Assembly (NCBI GenBank): GCA_001949185.1
Contig: BDGG01000002.1
Coordinates: 8,727,990-8,791,989 of the forward strand
Length of the DNA: 64,000 bases
Source: Ramazzottius varieornatus
Taxonomy: Eukaryota; Tardigrada; Eutardigrada; Parachela; Ramazzottiidae
Reading direction: 5' to 3'
This document shows positions 20,755-31,337 of the stretch, one piece after another. Made by a program: the position numbers and the translations under genes. The notes below the pieces were generated by a model. It saw only the letters and a program-made list of their open reading frames with translations. It searched no databases and was not told where the DNA came from. Numbering within the stretch: the stretch's first letter is position 1; every line of letters begins with the position of its first letter.

Positions 20755-22518
20755 TGTCAGCAGAATAATCCGGACAATAGAGAGAGACGATGGATGTAAC
20801 AGCAGGAACAATTACAAGACGATGTCTGACCAAGAAGAGATTATTGCCGTCAACGCGAAATGATAATTCGTTGTCACTATTACAATATCAACAGCTTAGA
20901 GAGTTCTACATGTGATGGATCATAGTTATATTAATTGCCGTCAGCGAATTTGGCGGCAAACGAGCGCGCAGACTAGGTTAAGCGCCTGGATCCGAGCAAA
21001 GATGGCTTCCGTACGGGTAAAAATGGTCGATTGTACTCTCAGCAAATTAAACTGACATCTATATCAAGTCATTGTGCTATACGGCGCACGATCAGATTAC
21101 AGCGACTCTTTCAAAGACCGTTCAATTGAAGCTAACGTGCAAGAAAATTGCAGGTGCGGAGGAAGATATGACAAAGTGACGGCGCAAATGCAGATCGTTG
21201 GGTTAATTAACACCCTGATCACCACCGTACTCATTGTGAGTAAAATACGGCACTTTTTCGCTCCCCATAATTTCCATTTTGCCCGGTTTAAACCAAATTT
21301 TTTTTCATTGCCTGGTCTGCGGTCTTATCACTGAAACGCAGCTGATGACCACTGGTCAGTACAACTTCCCCAGGCTGGAAAAAATCCTTACGATTTCGGG
21401 CAGTTTCGGGAGTATTTTAGGTTTCCTGTCTTTGCTCGAGATACATCTGTTTAGAAAAAAAAATGAAACACTAAGGAGAGCTTCCTCTACCGATAGTAGG
21501 CTTGGGACAAACTTGGTGTCATCGGTGCCTCCAGAAAAAAAATCAAAACGGCCAGGGCTACTTTTCCCGCACTGGCCTTTACGGCCTGCCAATCTCCACA
21601 ATTTCGAAATTAAGTTGTCGATTGGTTAATTTGGGTTACGCCTTCCAATTTCCTCCATTTAACGTTCTGTGCTCACTGTGAGTACGCTGGTAATCTGCCG
21701 ACACAAAAAGCTTGGTATTCAGGGTGTTAAGTGCAGTTCGAAGACAACCATTTACTTCGTAGGTGATACAAGCACTTCATTTGGTAGATTTCCACCAAAG
21801 AACCCAGAAAGGACTGTGCTGCAGAAATCACCGTTCCAGCGCTAAATTTCTTCTGTGATGTCCATGTCGATCACGGCAGCAACCTGGCAGCAAACGCCCC
21901 TTCTGCGTTCTTGAAATTCATGCTGTTAACAGTACTACCATTCAGAGCACAATTAAATTCGATCGCAATCGCTGATAGATTTCTTTACACACAGTACGAT
22001 GCGCAAGCTCTCACAGACCTTAGTATGGACGACGTAGTGTTGACCAAGTGGTGATCGATGGACCCAAAGGTAAGGGCACCTTCTTTTCAATGGGATGGTC
22101 GTCTGGTCACTTGGGGGCCAGATGACACTTATTTCGGTTTTTGCCGTTTCCTTGTTAATAACAGCAGGTTCTTCCCCATACCTCTGTCAAAGGCAAGCAA
22201 CAACCTGCGCTGTCATCATTTCATTTTACCGCTGCTTACGTAACGGACGACTGCAAACTCTTTTCTCTGCTGCGCGAACGCATATTCACTTGACTGAGTA
22301 AGCGAAAGGCCGACAGGGCTTTCGTCTTCGTTGATGATTTTATGGGATTATATGTACTCAAGCGTAAAAGTGGTTTAGAAAAGTGTGCAACTTATAAAAG
22401 CTCTGTCACAATACAGCTAAAAAAGCCATAAGCTATATGAAGCGAGACGATGGGGTCCAGGAAGTTTGCGAATTTGATATGAAAGCAACTCCTTCTAAGT
22501 CAATTTCCATGAGATAAT
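20755..22518. other. no recognisable gene
   Basis: Frames on both strands are below 120 codons without family signatures, and I found no linked exons. The region also contains the upstream side of the Ser/Thr-rich gene; no TATA box is evident there. Confidence 0.5.
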
Positions 22519-23031
22519 CTACTTGCGACCGTAGTAAGAACTACCGGATGGAGCAGCAGAGCTAGCCATGGAGGAGGAGGTGGTGGAGGTGGTGATGGTA
22601 GAATGGGCACCTCCTGATGGACCCGGTTGGTGAGCTGACGTCACTGGATTGATAGTGACAGCACCAGTGCTGCCATATCCGCTGGGAGCCATGGACATGG
22701 TGACCGTCGGGACGGTGTTGGTCTGAGCACTAACCGACGAAGAAGCGCTGCTGGCATATCCACTGGTGCCCATGGATGCCATGGTGGAGGTGCTGGTCCG
22801 AGCACTAACCGATGAGCTGCTGCTGCCATAGGCGCTGGTTTGGCCACCCACCATGGGGGTGCTGGTGACTGGCCCGACAGAAGCAGTACTTATGCCACCC
22901 ATTTGCATGGTGCTGTCGCCGTGGCTGCTGTCCGCGTAGCCGCTGCCCGACATCTGCCGTTCTTGACGAACATTTCTGGCGGCGGCCAGCACCATCACGG
23001 CGGCAAAGCAAGCGACGCTGAGGACATGCAT
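22519..23031 (-). CDS. small secreted Ser/Thr/Gly/Tyr-rich protein
   Basis: A single-exon frame of 170 residues starts MHVLSVACFAAVMVLAAARNV, a clear signal peptide, followed by RQERQ and a low-complexity Ser/Thr/Gly/Met body ending SGSSYYGRK. There are two related internal units built on 'SSVSA(R/Q)T...SGY(A/G)S'. No cysteines remain after the signal peptide and no domain is recognised. The frame is open further upstream (to 23328), but the chosen ATG is the one directly before the signal peptide, and a TATA box 82 nt upstream of it rules out a longer protein. Composition suits a cuticle, cement or mucus component; that role is inference. Confidence 0.6.
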   Translation of the reverse strand: MHVLSVACFAAVMVLAAARNVRQERQMSGSGYADSSHGDSTMQMGGISTASVGPVTSTPMVGGQTSAYGSSSSSVSARTSTSTMASMGTSGYASSASSSVSAQTNTVPTVTMSMAPSGYGSTGAVTINPVTSAHQPGPSGGAHSTITTSTTSSSMASSAAPSGSSYYGRK

Positions 23032-23112
23032 GGTGGACGTTCGGCGTCCGCGAAAGACTTGTACAAGAGAGACCAGATATGCTTTCTTATCGGACGCCTT
23101 TTGCTCCTGTGC

Positions 23113-23120
23113 TTTATATA
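23113..23120 (-). promoter_or_regulatory. TATA box of the small secreted protein
   Basis: The minus strand reads ctatataaag, an excellent TATA box, 82 nt before the start codon at 23031. Transcription would start about 30 nt downstream, leaving a 5' UTR of about 50 nt. Confidence 0.6.
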
Positions 23121-23576
23121 GCCCTACCAGCAAAGGTACGCTGTGGCGCTCGGCGCCACAAGATTCGTCACAAACGCGAGGAAAAGTGGCGCAAGAGTCG
23201 ATTGCCACACAGCCTGCAGCTTTTCTTTCGACCAAAAGAGGCTGAGTTTGCCGCTGCTGAGGCCATCGGTCGGCTATATGTAATACTATGTATATGGTGT
23301 TTTCTACGGCTTCTAAACCAGACAACAACTAATCATAACGCCAATGTGGCAAAGTTATAAGGCCTTGATTGGCACAATGCCGCATAAATCGAAGAGGTCG
23401 ACGTCCTCACCGCGGGTTTTGAAGGCCTCGACCGTTAGACTATCTCTATCAATCCTCTTTCAAAATTAGGATAGTAGTTTTCTGTTATTCCGAACCGTCT
23501 GGAGTACAACTAGAGGAGCTGGCATCCAAGACTCCCGTCTCTGTGTTTGGGTGCTTTCTAAACGTTACTACCAGGG

Positions 23577-23861
23577 ACCCTGTTCTTACGAGCCTCCGAG
23601 CCATGATCTTGCCCAAATGACACTGGGGACTGATCCTGGTTTGCTGCAGGGCATTTTGGGTGCACTGTGGGCTCAGTCCGGGCTGACGTACGTGACATAT
23701 ATATCTATGGGACGACAGGAATCTCACATAACTGGTCCATGTATGGTCATGTATGTGATATTCATGTCCAATAGACATAGAATTATGTGACATACATGAA
23801 TCCAGACTGAACCCACGGTGCACCCATAAGATCGTGGTTCGGAGGCTCGTCATAACAGGGC
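23577..23861. mobile_element. 285-nt fold-back element
   Basis: The outer arms (cctgttcttacgagcctccg at 23579 against cggaggctcgtcataacagg near 23840-23860) are reverse complements, and the match continues inward through gggtgcac(t/c)gtgggctcag and gtgacata on both sides. The left arm has about 45 extra nt (gcccaaatgacactggg...) that the right arm lacks, a later insertion or deletion. No coding capacity. This is a typical fold-back MITE layout. Confidence 0.6.
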
Positions 23862-25093
23862 TAGGGGAACTGGTCAGACTGCCAGCTTCGGTTCATGATC
23901 GTTGACCTACGCGTTTGGTAAAGTGTTACTGTAATTAATGTCGTCGTGCTCTCTTCGTCCGTAGACAATGTCTAAATCGGACATGAACATTGTTCGTCTA
24001 ACATTTTCAAATAAGATTTATGAGCAGGCTGCAGCGCAAACTACTGCGCCAAAGAGACAGACTTCGTTGGTTGGAATGGCGAGTTCCAATCGCTTTTGCG
24101 TGGACGATAGTCTACCAGAAGGCAAGGCCTAGTTACTCCGGCTGCGGAAAAAGGACATAAACCTGGGCCGGCTGGACTGGAATTCTGAATCGCTGAATCT
24201 GGAACCTGGATCTGGATTGCGCCAAGATGCAGATTCTGTACCTGGACTCCATACCTGAAAAAGGCCGAAAAACGGCAGCAGAACCAAACAAGTTTTCTTC
24301 TTGTGATAAAGAACCGCAGACGTAGATAGCGAACGGGCTGCATGATAAATATTTCGAGCTATGACAACTCGGCAGGCCCCTCTCAGACAACTCGATGGTG
24401 GGATGGCGTAAGGCTTGGAAACAACGTTCTGTTAACCGCTGGCAAGACTAAATGCTATGGAGCTTGCCATTCCAGTGAAGACTGGGATAAAACCGTTAAT
24501 CAAAATAGTTGAAAATTTGCTTGTGATCCGAAAGCTTCCGAAATCTCTGAAAAGCGATTCTCGATCAAGGGCGAGAGGCCGAACGCCCATTGCCTAGTCG
24601 AGATATTCATGAGTTAACTCGTTGATTCGACACTGTTGTCGGTTGAGGTCTTCGATTTCATAAAAGAAAATTGATAAAATAATATGTAGCCGATGAAATT
24701 TCGTGCTTGACCGAGCGTCGTGTTCCATCAAGACAACTGTGGTTGGGCCAACAATGGAGTCTCGTGGACTGTTGAATCAAACCTAAAATACTTAGCGTAC
24801 GAATCATTCTACATTTATGTCGACTGCGGTAATCTACCAAAGAAAAATTGCATTATTTTGGGAGTTCTTTGTTGCCTTTTCCGCCGTTAGTCCAGATCCA
24901 GCGATCCAATCAAGGCCCTGGTTTTAGCATTTGTCTGAAAAAGGTGCTGCCATCTTGCCAAACAAAAGTCTAAACGAGGTAGGTGCTTATATGTCAACAC
25001 ATGTACATGTCCAAAGAACCTCCAGATTCAGGTTCTTTAGTATTGTAGGTTGTGGCCACAAGGCTGTACAAGTGTACATTTTAACACTGTAAC

Positions 25094-25230
25094 AATTCGC
25101 TGCGTCCGCGCGGTACGTCATCGTACAAGCGAAGTACAGGCAGGCCCGGTCCGGTTTTACTGCCTATTGAACCCCCCACGGGTGTGCATTGCCATGTAGG
25201 CGTACGTACTGCGCGAACGCAGCGAATTTT
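25094..25230. repeat. inverted repeat around ttcgctgcg
   Basis: aattcgctgcgtccgcgcgg (25094) has its reverse complement, slightly altered, at about 25204-25227 (gcgcgaacgcagcgaatt), and similarity extends outward on both sides. A third, partial match (gcgaacgcagcgg) occurs at about 25496. No gene. Confidence 0.5.
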
Positions 25231-26581
25231 GACAGTAGTAATGGAAAAGTGTTGCCATCCGTATCATACATTGGTAGCCAGATCGTGGCTTTTTTTTACG
25301 ATAATCTCGCTGCGAAACTGAAAAGTTTGCTTGAGTTGGGAACTAACCCATGTCATCTTCTTACATGGCGAGTGAGTAGGCCACTGCGCCACGCGGTTTA
25401 TTTTCAGTTATCGCAGCTCGATTTGTCCCTAAGCCTTTTTCAGACTTGGGCTTCCTATCATTACAAGACCGATGCCTGGCGCACCGATAACCAACGCGAA
25501 CGCAGCGGGTTGGGTGACAGTAGGCGGTGGACAAAATGGCGCCTAGTGGACGGCACCGGGGGCGTTCGTACTACATGACTATGGCCGAATCATAGATAGT
25601 AATGTTAAGACATGAAAAAGATGCGAATGAGAGGTAGCGAAGTTTTCGGTTGTTGTTGGATGCCAGAGCTAAGAGACTAATATGTCTTGGTGAAAACAGT
25701 CGACGTCTTCCGTATTCGACAAACACCTGGTGTTGTTTTTGTTAGCCACGAACTTGTTGAATCACATTTTCCTGCAGCTGCAAGAACCTTCGTGTTCCTC
25801 CGGTTAGTCACGAAAAAGCTGAATGCTGTAAATTAATTTGATTTTACAATTGTTTCGCTTCGGTTGGCTCGTACCTGTTTTTGTGTCAGCCAACAGTGAG
25901 CAGCGCTGTCGGCACCGGTACTTGTCAGCTCATAAATTTTCCACCATGTGCAAGTCATAACGGGAAACAGCGAAGTGGAGGCATCGTGGTTTCCGATGTA
26001 GGCCACAAGGGACTAAAGAGTCATTAATACTAATGTAATAACACTCTCTACACTCTCGCGGGAGAGCTCAGTAAGAATGGTGTTGCGGACAATATAAGGT
26101 CTTCGATTGTGTCAAACGACAGATCTCCTCATTCCTGGCAGGTTAGATAGCGATAAGGACACACACTTTCTCTCTCTCTCTCCGCCCAGTTTTGTGCCTG
26201 ACGGCAAGGTTTCCGCATTCATCACCAATATTCCTCCTCACGACGAGCTGTTTATGTCGCAAACGGTTGATTTAGAATTTGAGTTTGCTTGATCATCGGA
26301 AATTAGTCGTGAGTGAGACAAAATTGCGTTTTTCGGAAGTCTCGAAAACGGGAGCGGAAATGCGCGAGTTTTGCGGGGTAGGTTTGTAGGCAAAATCTGC
26401 CTCCTGATTAGGCTGAAATTCATGGTTTTCTCTCTGGCTAGTCTCTGTCTGTCGATAACCCCGAGACTAATAGGTATCAAGAAGCCCGTATCTCGCAACA
26501 TCAAGAACTACGCAGACAGAGATCAGCTGAGAAAGGAAAATTTGAGATTTTGAGTTAAGTGTGCAGAGAATAATCCGTTTT

Positions 26582-26625
26582 CGCTTTCAAGATAAGCCAC
26601 TCGAGGGCTGCTTATCTTGAAGGCG
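26582..26625. repeat. hairpin, 16-nt arms
   Basis: cgctttcaagataagc (26582-26597) is mirrored by gcttatcttgaaggcg (26610-26625) with one mismatch and a 12-nt loop. It lies upstream of the ammonium-transporter gene; whether it acts in RNA or is a repeat relic is unknown. Confidence 0.6.
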
Positions 26626-26990
26626 AAACTTCGTAATCCACTTTCAGGATCAAGACAATCAACGGAGTTTTACGGCCTGTCGTGAGGAGGACTAATGCCA
26701 TTTCACCGGTTTACAACTTTCACTTTTGACGGAAAACCGTCGGACATGACAAAGATGCCGTGAGCGGTCGTGCTTCTCGAATTGTTTTTCTCGCTTCCTC
26801 TTGTTGCCAAAGGCGCCGCGGGCCCCGTGTGTCTCTCACTTACTTTCATGAACGGCGGCTTTCTGTAAACACTGAATGCGCCTTTATTGTTCCTATCTTC
26901 GCAGTGACCCGATCAGGTAATACTCTTGAAACGATTGAAAGTCATAGGGGAGTGGATCACGGCGGTGAAGCTTTGTTTTCTAGTACAAAG

Positions 26991-29900
26991 ATGGCCAGAA
27001 ACAATGGCGGCGGTGAGTGGATCAACAGTACAAGTATGGGAGATACGGGAGGGAATGCAAGCAACAGCACGACGGTGGCGCCGCTGGTGGCCAGTACCTT
27101 GGCTAACGGTCTCTTCCTGCCACTGGACACGGGCTCGCCCTCCACTGGGTTCATTATCTGGGGTTCCGCCCTCGTCTTTATCATGGTGCCGGTATGTCTG
27201 CTACAAACATGTTATAATTGCTGGGTCAGGGCCAAAGAAGCCCTGCTGAAAGAAGGAAGGATGTCTTGCGTTTGCATTGCAGGGTCTGGCGCTCTTTTAC
27301 TCTGGCCTGTCCAAATACAACAATGCATTGTCCTTGATGATGCTCTGTATGTTGACCATGGCCGTTGTGACAATCCAATTCTTCCTCTTCGGCTTCAGCC
27401 TGGCCTTCTCGGAGACTGGCGGTCCCTTTATCGGCGATTTCAGAGCTGGAGCCCTCAACACGCTGGCCACGCACGCCTTCCCACACACCGCACCCCAAAT
27501 ACCCTCCGTGGCCTTTATGCTCTTTCAAATGCAGTTTGCCACCATCACTGCCGCCCTAATCTTCGGCTCTGTACCTGAGCGCACCCGCTTCGTCCCCGGC
27601 ATGCTCTTTATCTTTCTGTGGACCACCGTTGTTTACGACTTTGTAGCATATTGGTAAGTCATTGCAAGTCCCCTTTTTCGTCGGGCCTTTTGCCGTAACG
27701 TACGAGTAATATCCTTCCCGCTTCGTCATCGCATGAACAAAAGAGATCGCAATAACGTGCCGTTAAATTACCAAGTTACTTTGACAATCCTATTGAGCCT
27801 TTGACTCACCGTCGTCCTGGCAGAGGCCTTTAATATTTTCTCATCGTTTAGAGGCTTTTATGCCCATCCGTCGCCTCTGCCAAGGCGACAGTGAGTCGAC
27901 TATCATAATATTATGGCAGGGTTTCGTCTGTCCATCGCATCCCCGGTGGACAGAGGAAACCCTGTCATAAAAGCCCAGTTGCGACGTGAGGACTATACCT
28001 TCTGTTTTACAACTGTATTTATTACCTCGATGCTTATATGGTCCTGCTTCAACCGAATAGACTGGCCAATTGAATTGCATAATCAGGTTGCACGTCCACC
28101 CTTTATAATTTTGGTTTTGTTTTGGCAGGACATGGGCCGACCACGGGTGGATTCGCAACTTTGCCTGCTTGCCGGTTTCTCAAACGGCAGATCCATGCTA
28201 CAACGGAGCCTATGATTTCGCAGGTGGTCTTGCATCTACCTTGCATGACGTTGGCCCCGATGATATCGACGTATCTTCATCTTTGTAGGAGGCGGGCCAG
28301 TGCATATTGCTTCGGGGTTTGCGGGGTTGGCCTACTGTCTGGTGGTGGGAAGGCGGAAGCTGGTCCACGTCGAGCATCACTCGCTGGTCAACGTCATGTT
28401 GGGTACAGGCATCCTCTGGTTCGGTTGGTTTGCCTTCAACGGCGGATCGGCAGGGGCGGCCAACACCAGGGCGGCCATGGCAGCCACCGTCACAACCATT
28501 GCTGCCGCTACTGGTGCTGTCTCCTGGGTCTTGTACGACTACATCTTTACCAGAAAAGTATCGGCTCTCAGTTTCTGTTCGGGTGTCGTTGCTGGCCTAG
28601 TTGGTATTACACCGGCATCCGGATTTGTGGCTCCATGGTAAGTTAGTTGATGGGCCACTTTCAGCGCTAATGACAGGGCTATGACAGGCTGCGGTCATAA
28701 ATCATGTTCTGACTTTGGTCATTCGACGTTTATCCACCACCCATGTGCTTGTGACCATTTTGCGAGCACAAATGAACTGAAAAGAGTACAGTCTAGGACA
28801 GGACAGGATATCTCGCCTGTCTCGACAGGCCTGAGTCAAGTTTCACCAAACAACGCCTGGAGCCTTTGACATAAGACAAATGTTGCCATTAAAATACAAT
28901 ACACAATAACAAGCACGTGACATTTCAAGGTTACCTTCTTGAGCATATAATACTATGTATGTATTATATAGGTATGTATACCAAGATTCTGCAGCTGTAC
29001 TGTCTGTGCTCTTTATAGGTGCGCCATTGTCATCGGATTTATCGTGGCAGTGGTCTGCAACAGCTGGGTTCGCTTTAAGAAACGACTGCATTTTGACGAC
29101 TCCTTCGACGCCTTCAGTGTCCACGGCTGCGGTGGCATCGTCGGTAATATCTTGACAGGCATCTTCGCACAGAAATGGATTGGCAAGTATTGGACTTTCC
29201 CCGACACTCGGTCGATGACAGGGATGGCTTTGCCGCCAAAGACTGAATGAATGGCAAAATTCAATGGTTAATGGTTAGGCTTGATAATTAGGCAAGTTGG
29301 ACGGTACGGATATTGACGGTGGTTGGCTGGAGGGCAATTGGATTCAAATAGCTTACCAACTGGGTTCTTCAGCCGCCATTGTAAGTACCCACTACTCGAT
29401 GTACTGTCCTACTTTAGTGGCAACAGGAAAGCCATCATTCGCAATTAAGTCTGACAACTTTCGCTCAACAAGCGTACGTGTTGGCTCTCTCCGACTTGAT
29501 CCAGCCGAACGAAGCGAGGCGTACTTGAAGGGAGAGTTGGGCAATATCAAGTTTGACCACAAAGGAATGGCGATTTTCGGGGCAGTCGTCTTGTTGCCAC
29601 AGCTGTAGCCATTGGCTGGAGGGTGATGGCCAATCAGGCTGTGCGCACTCACATTGACGATTCATGCACCCACATACAGACTCCTTGCAGACAGTCCAGA
29701 CGTGCTGTATGTAGGCTGGATGCAGACGTCCCTTTAGACCCCCACCTCTAGCCTACATACGCACACCAAGTTTGGACTATCATTGCAAGTACGTTCACCT
29801 CCAGCCTGTGAAACGCTGAGGTTTTTCTAGATGCTTGTGGATTCTCCTTCTGATTGGGGGTTAGCTGAGCTGGGCTTTCCAGTGGTGTGCCACTTGCTAG

Positions 29901-31046
29901 TTGATATTTATTAATTATGGTTATTCTGCAGGCTGCGTGGTCCTTTGTTATCAGCTTTATTCTGCTGTTTGTCATCAACAAAATTCCTGGACTGCACCTG
30001 CGTGTTTCGGACGAAGATGAAACAATCGGGGGTGATTATGCCGAGATGGGCGAGGTAATCACTGTAGATAATTCCGTAACACCAGTGGTAAAGAGGGTTC
30101 TTGTTGACGGTACTTCTTGACATTTTACCTGTCGATGAAGAACGTTCAGATAAGCTTTTACGACTTGCACCTGGGTGCTGGCGGACGGCTCGCACCTGCA
30201 TACCTAACGTCCCCAAAGCATGTCATTTGGGGTGAGGTGGCACTTTGCCAAATTGCTGGCAGGACAAACTTGGCTCCCCAGGTGTACATACATGAGGCCT
30301 ACTTTCGGCGAGTTTGAAGATTTGCTTGATATCGCAGGCACGTTATCAAATAAATGTGGGGAACGGGGAAGAAATGCGTGCCTCCGAACTTGACTCTGCC
30401 AGCCGCCATATCATTCGATGCGTGACACGCTGTCAGGCAAATATTGAAAGCTGACGGAAATACCTGTCAAACTAGGATCGGAATAGTTGCACTTCTGGCT
30501 GCCCTTAGTGAAGAGAGCCGCCCGGCACTGGGTTTTCAAATCGATTTTACCCACTGACCGTGATGTTGCCGGCCAATTTTGATTCAAATTTAGATGGTAG
30601 CGATGAAATCTGCCTAAATTTCAACACTGATATCTCTGTTGCAAAAATAAGCGCTCGTTGATGTAAAATATCTCGTCTATTGTACCCTCAAGTGCGATAG
30701 ATGGTGTTGCACATCGGTAACGTTTTCGATTTCGATTTGATAGGTCGGTTACATGCTGGTTATTTCCGAGCCTGGAGCAGAGGCCTCGATACAGGACCAG
30801 GAAGCTTTCGGAAGCATCAACCCCGTTGGAAGCCGTCTCGATGGCAAACGAGTTTCCATGGGAGATATCCTGACTAATCGCGAGCGCATACGGACACTCT
30901 CAACCGACTCCAACAGAAGAAACGGAAACGGAAACGGCACCGCATCGGCAAGACACAACGGAGGGTTTGACAGCACGGAACCTGGGCTGCACATGACGAC
31001 GTTGCCGCCTAATACCATCGACTACGTCAGGAAAGCCGATTTCTAA
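26991..31046 (+). CDS. Amt-type ammonium transporter
   Basis: Eight exons join in frame: 26991-27191, 27283-27653, 28129-28223, 28289-28637, 29019-29182, 29292-29380, 29932-30054 and 30744-31046, about 564 residues. It is an 11-helix plasma-membrane channel that conducts ammonium/ammonia. Seen: an N-glycosylatable N-terminus, GFIIWGSALVFIMVPGLALF (helix 1 and the PGLALFY motif), IPSVAFMLFQMQFA, the signature DFAGGGPVHIASG with the first pore histidine, and FSVHGCGGIVGNIL with the second pore histidine. A cytosolic tail of about 125 residues follows. The start is the only ATG in the upstream open frame. Intron 5 appears to use a GC donor (g|gcaagt). If the last intron is kept, a different 22-residue tail results. 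Invertebrate Amt proteins of this length are typical. Confidence 0.92.
27800..27975. repeat. nested hairpins inside Amt intron 2
   Basis: Two hairpins lie within the 475-nt second intron. gactcaccgtcgtcctggcag (about 27802) pairs imperfectly with ctgccaaggcgacagtgagtc (27878-27898), and ttatggcagggtttcgtctg (27912) pairs with cagaggaaaccctgtcataa (27950-27970). They look like fold-back elements inserted in the intron. Confidence 0.6.
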
Positions 31047-31337
31047 TTTTCAACAATAGCTTAGCTCTTCGTCCGACCATCAGAACCCATTCGGAACGCA
31101 ACCATTTGAATTTTGCTTCCATTTTAACAGACACGTACGTGCATTTACATTCGAAAAGCATTACCAGTTCATGCATATACAATAGACCCGTAGGAATTTT
31201 TTCGAGGGAAAAGGCGAGTTATTCCCGAAACCACACTTCCTATTCTATTTCAAATTTGTCACTGTTGCAGTCTTATTCCACCAAATTTTGTAGAAAGGCT
31301 GGAAGAAGCTTGGGTGTGTTTGGTAATGGAGCAGAAG

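Larger units (their letters stand above)
23862..26990. other. intergenic region, no gene seen
   Basis: Three kilobases without a supportable gene. It includes an inverted repeat (25094-25230), a short (ct)n run at about 26166-26184 and a hairpin (26582-26625). The last 230 nt are an open upstream extension of the ammonium-transporter frame without an ATG and are probably 5' UTR. Confidence 0.55.

Noticed and set aside
26760-26990. Upstream extension of the ammonium-transporter frame
   Set aside because: Open, but has no ATG before 26991 and would put an unusual basic leader before the extracellular N-terminus.
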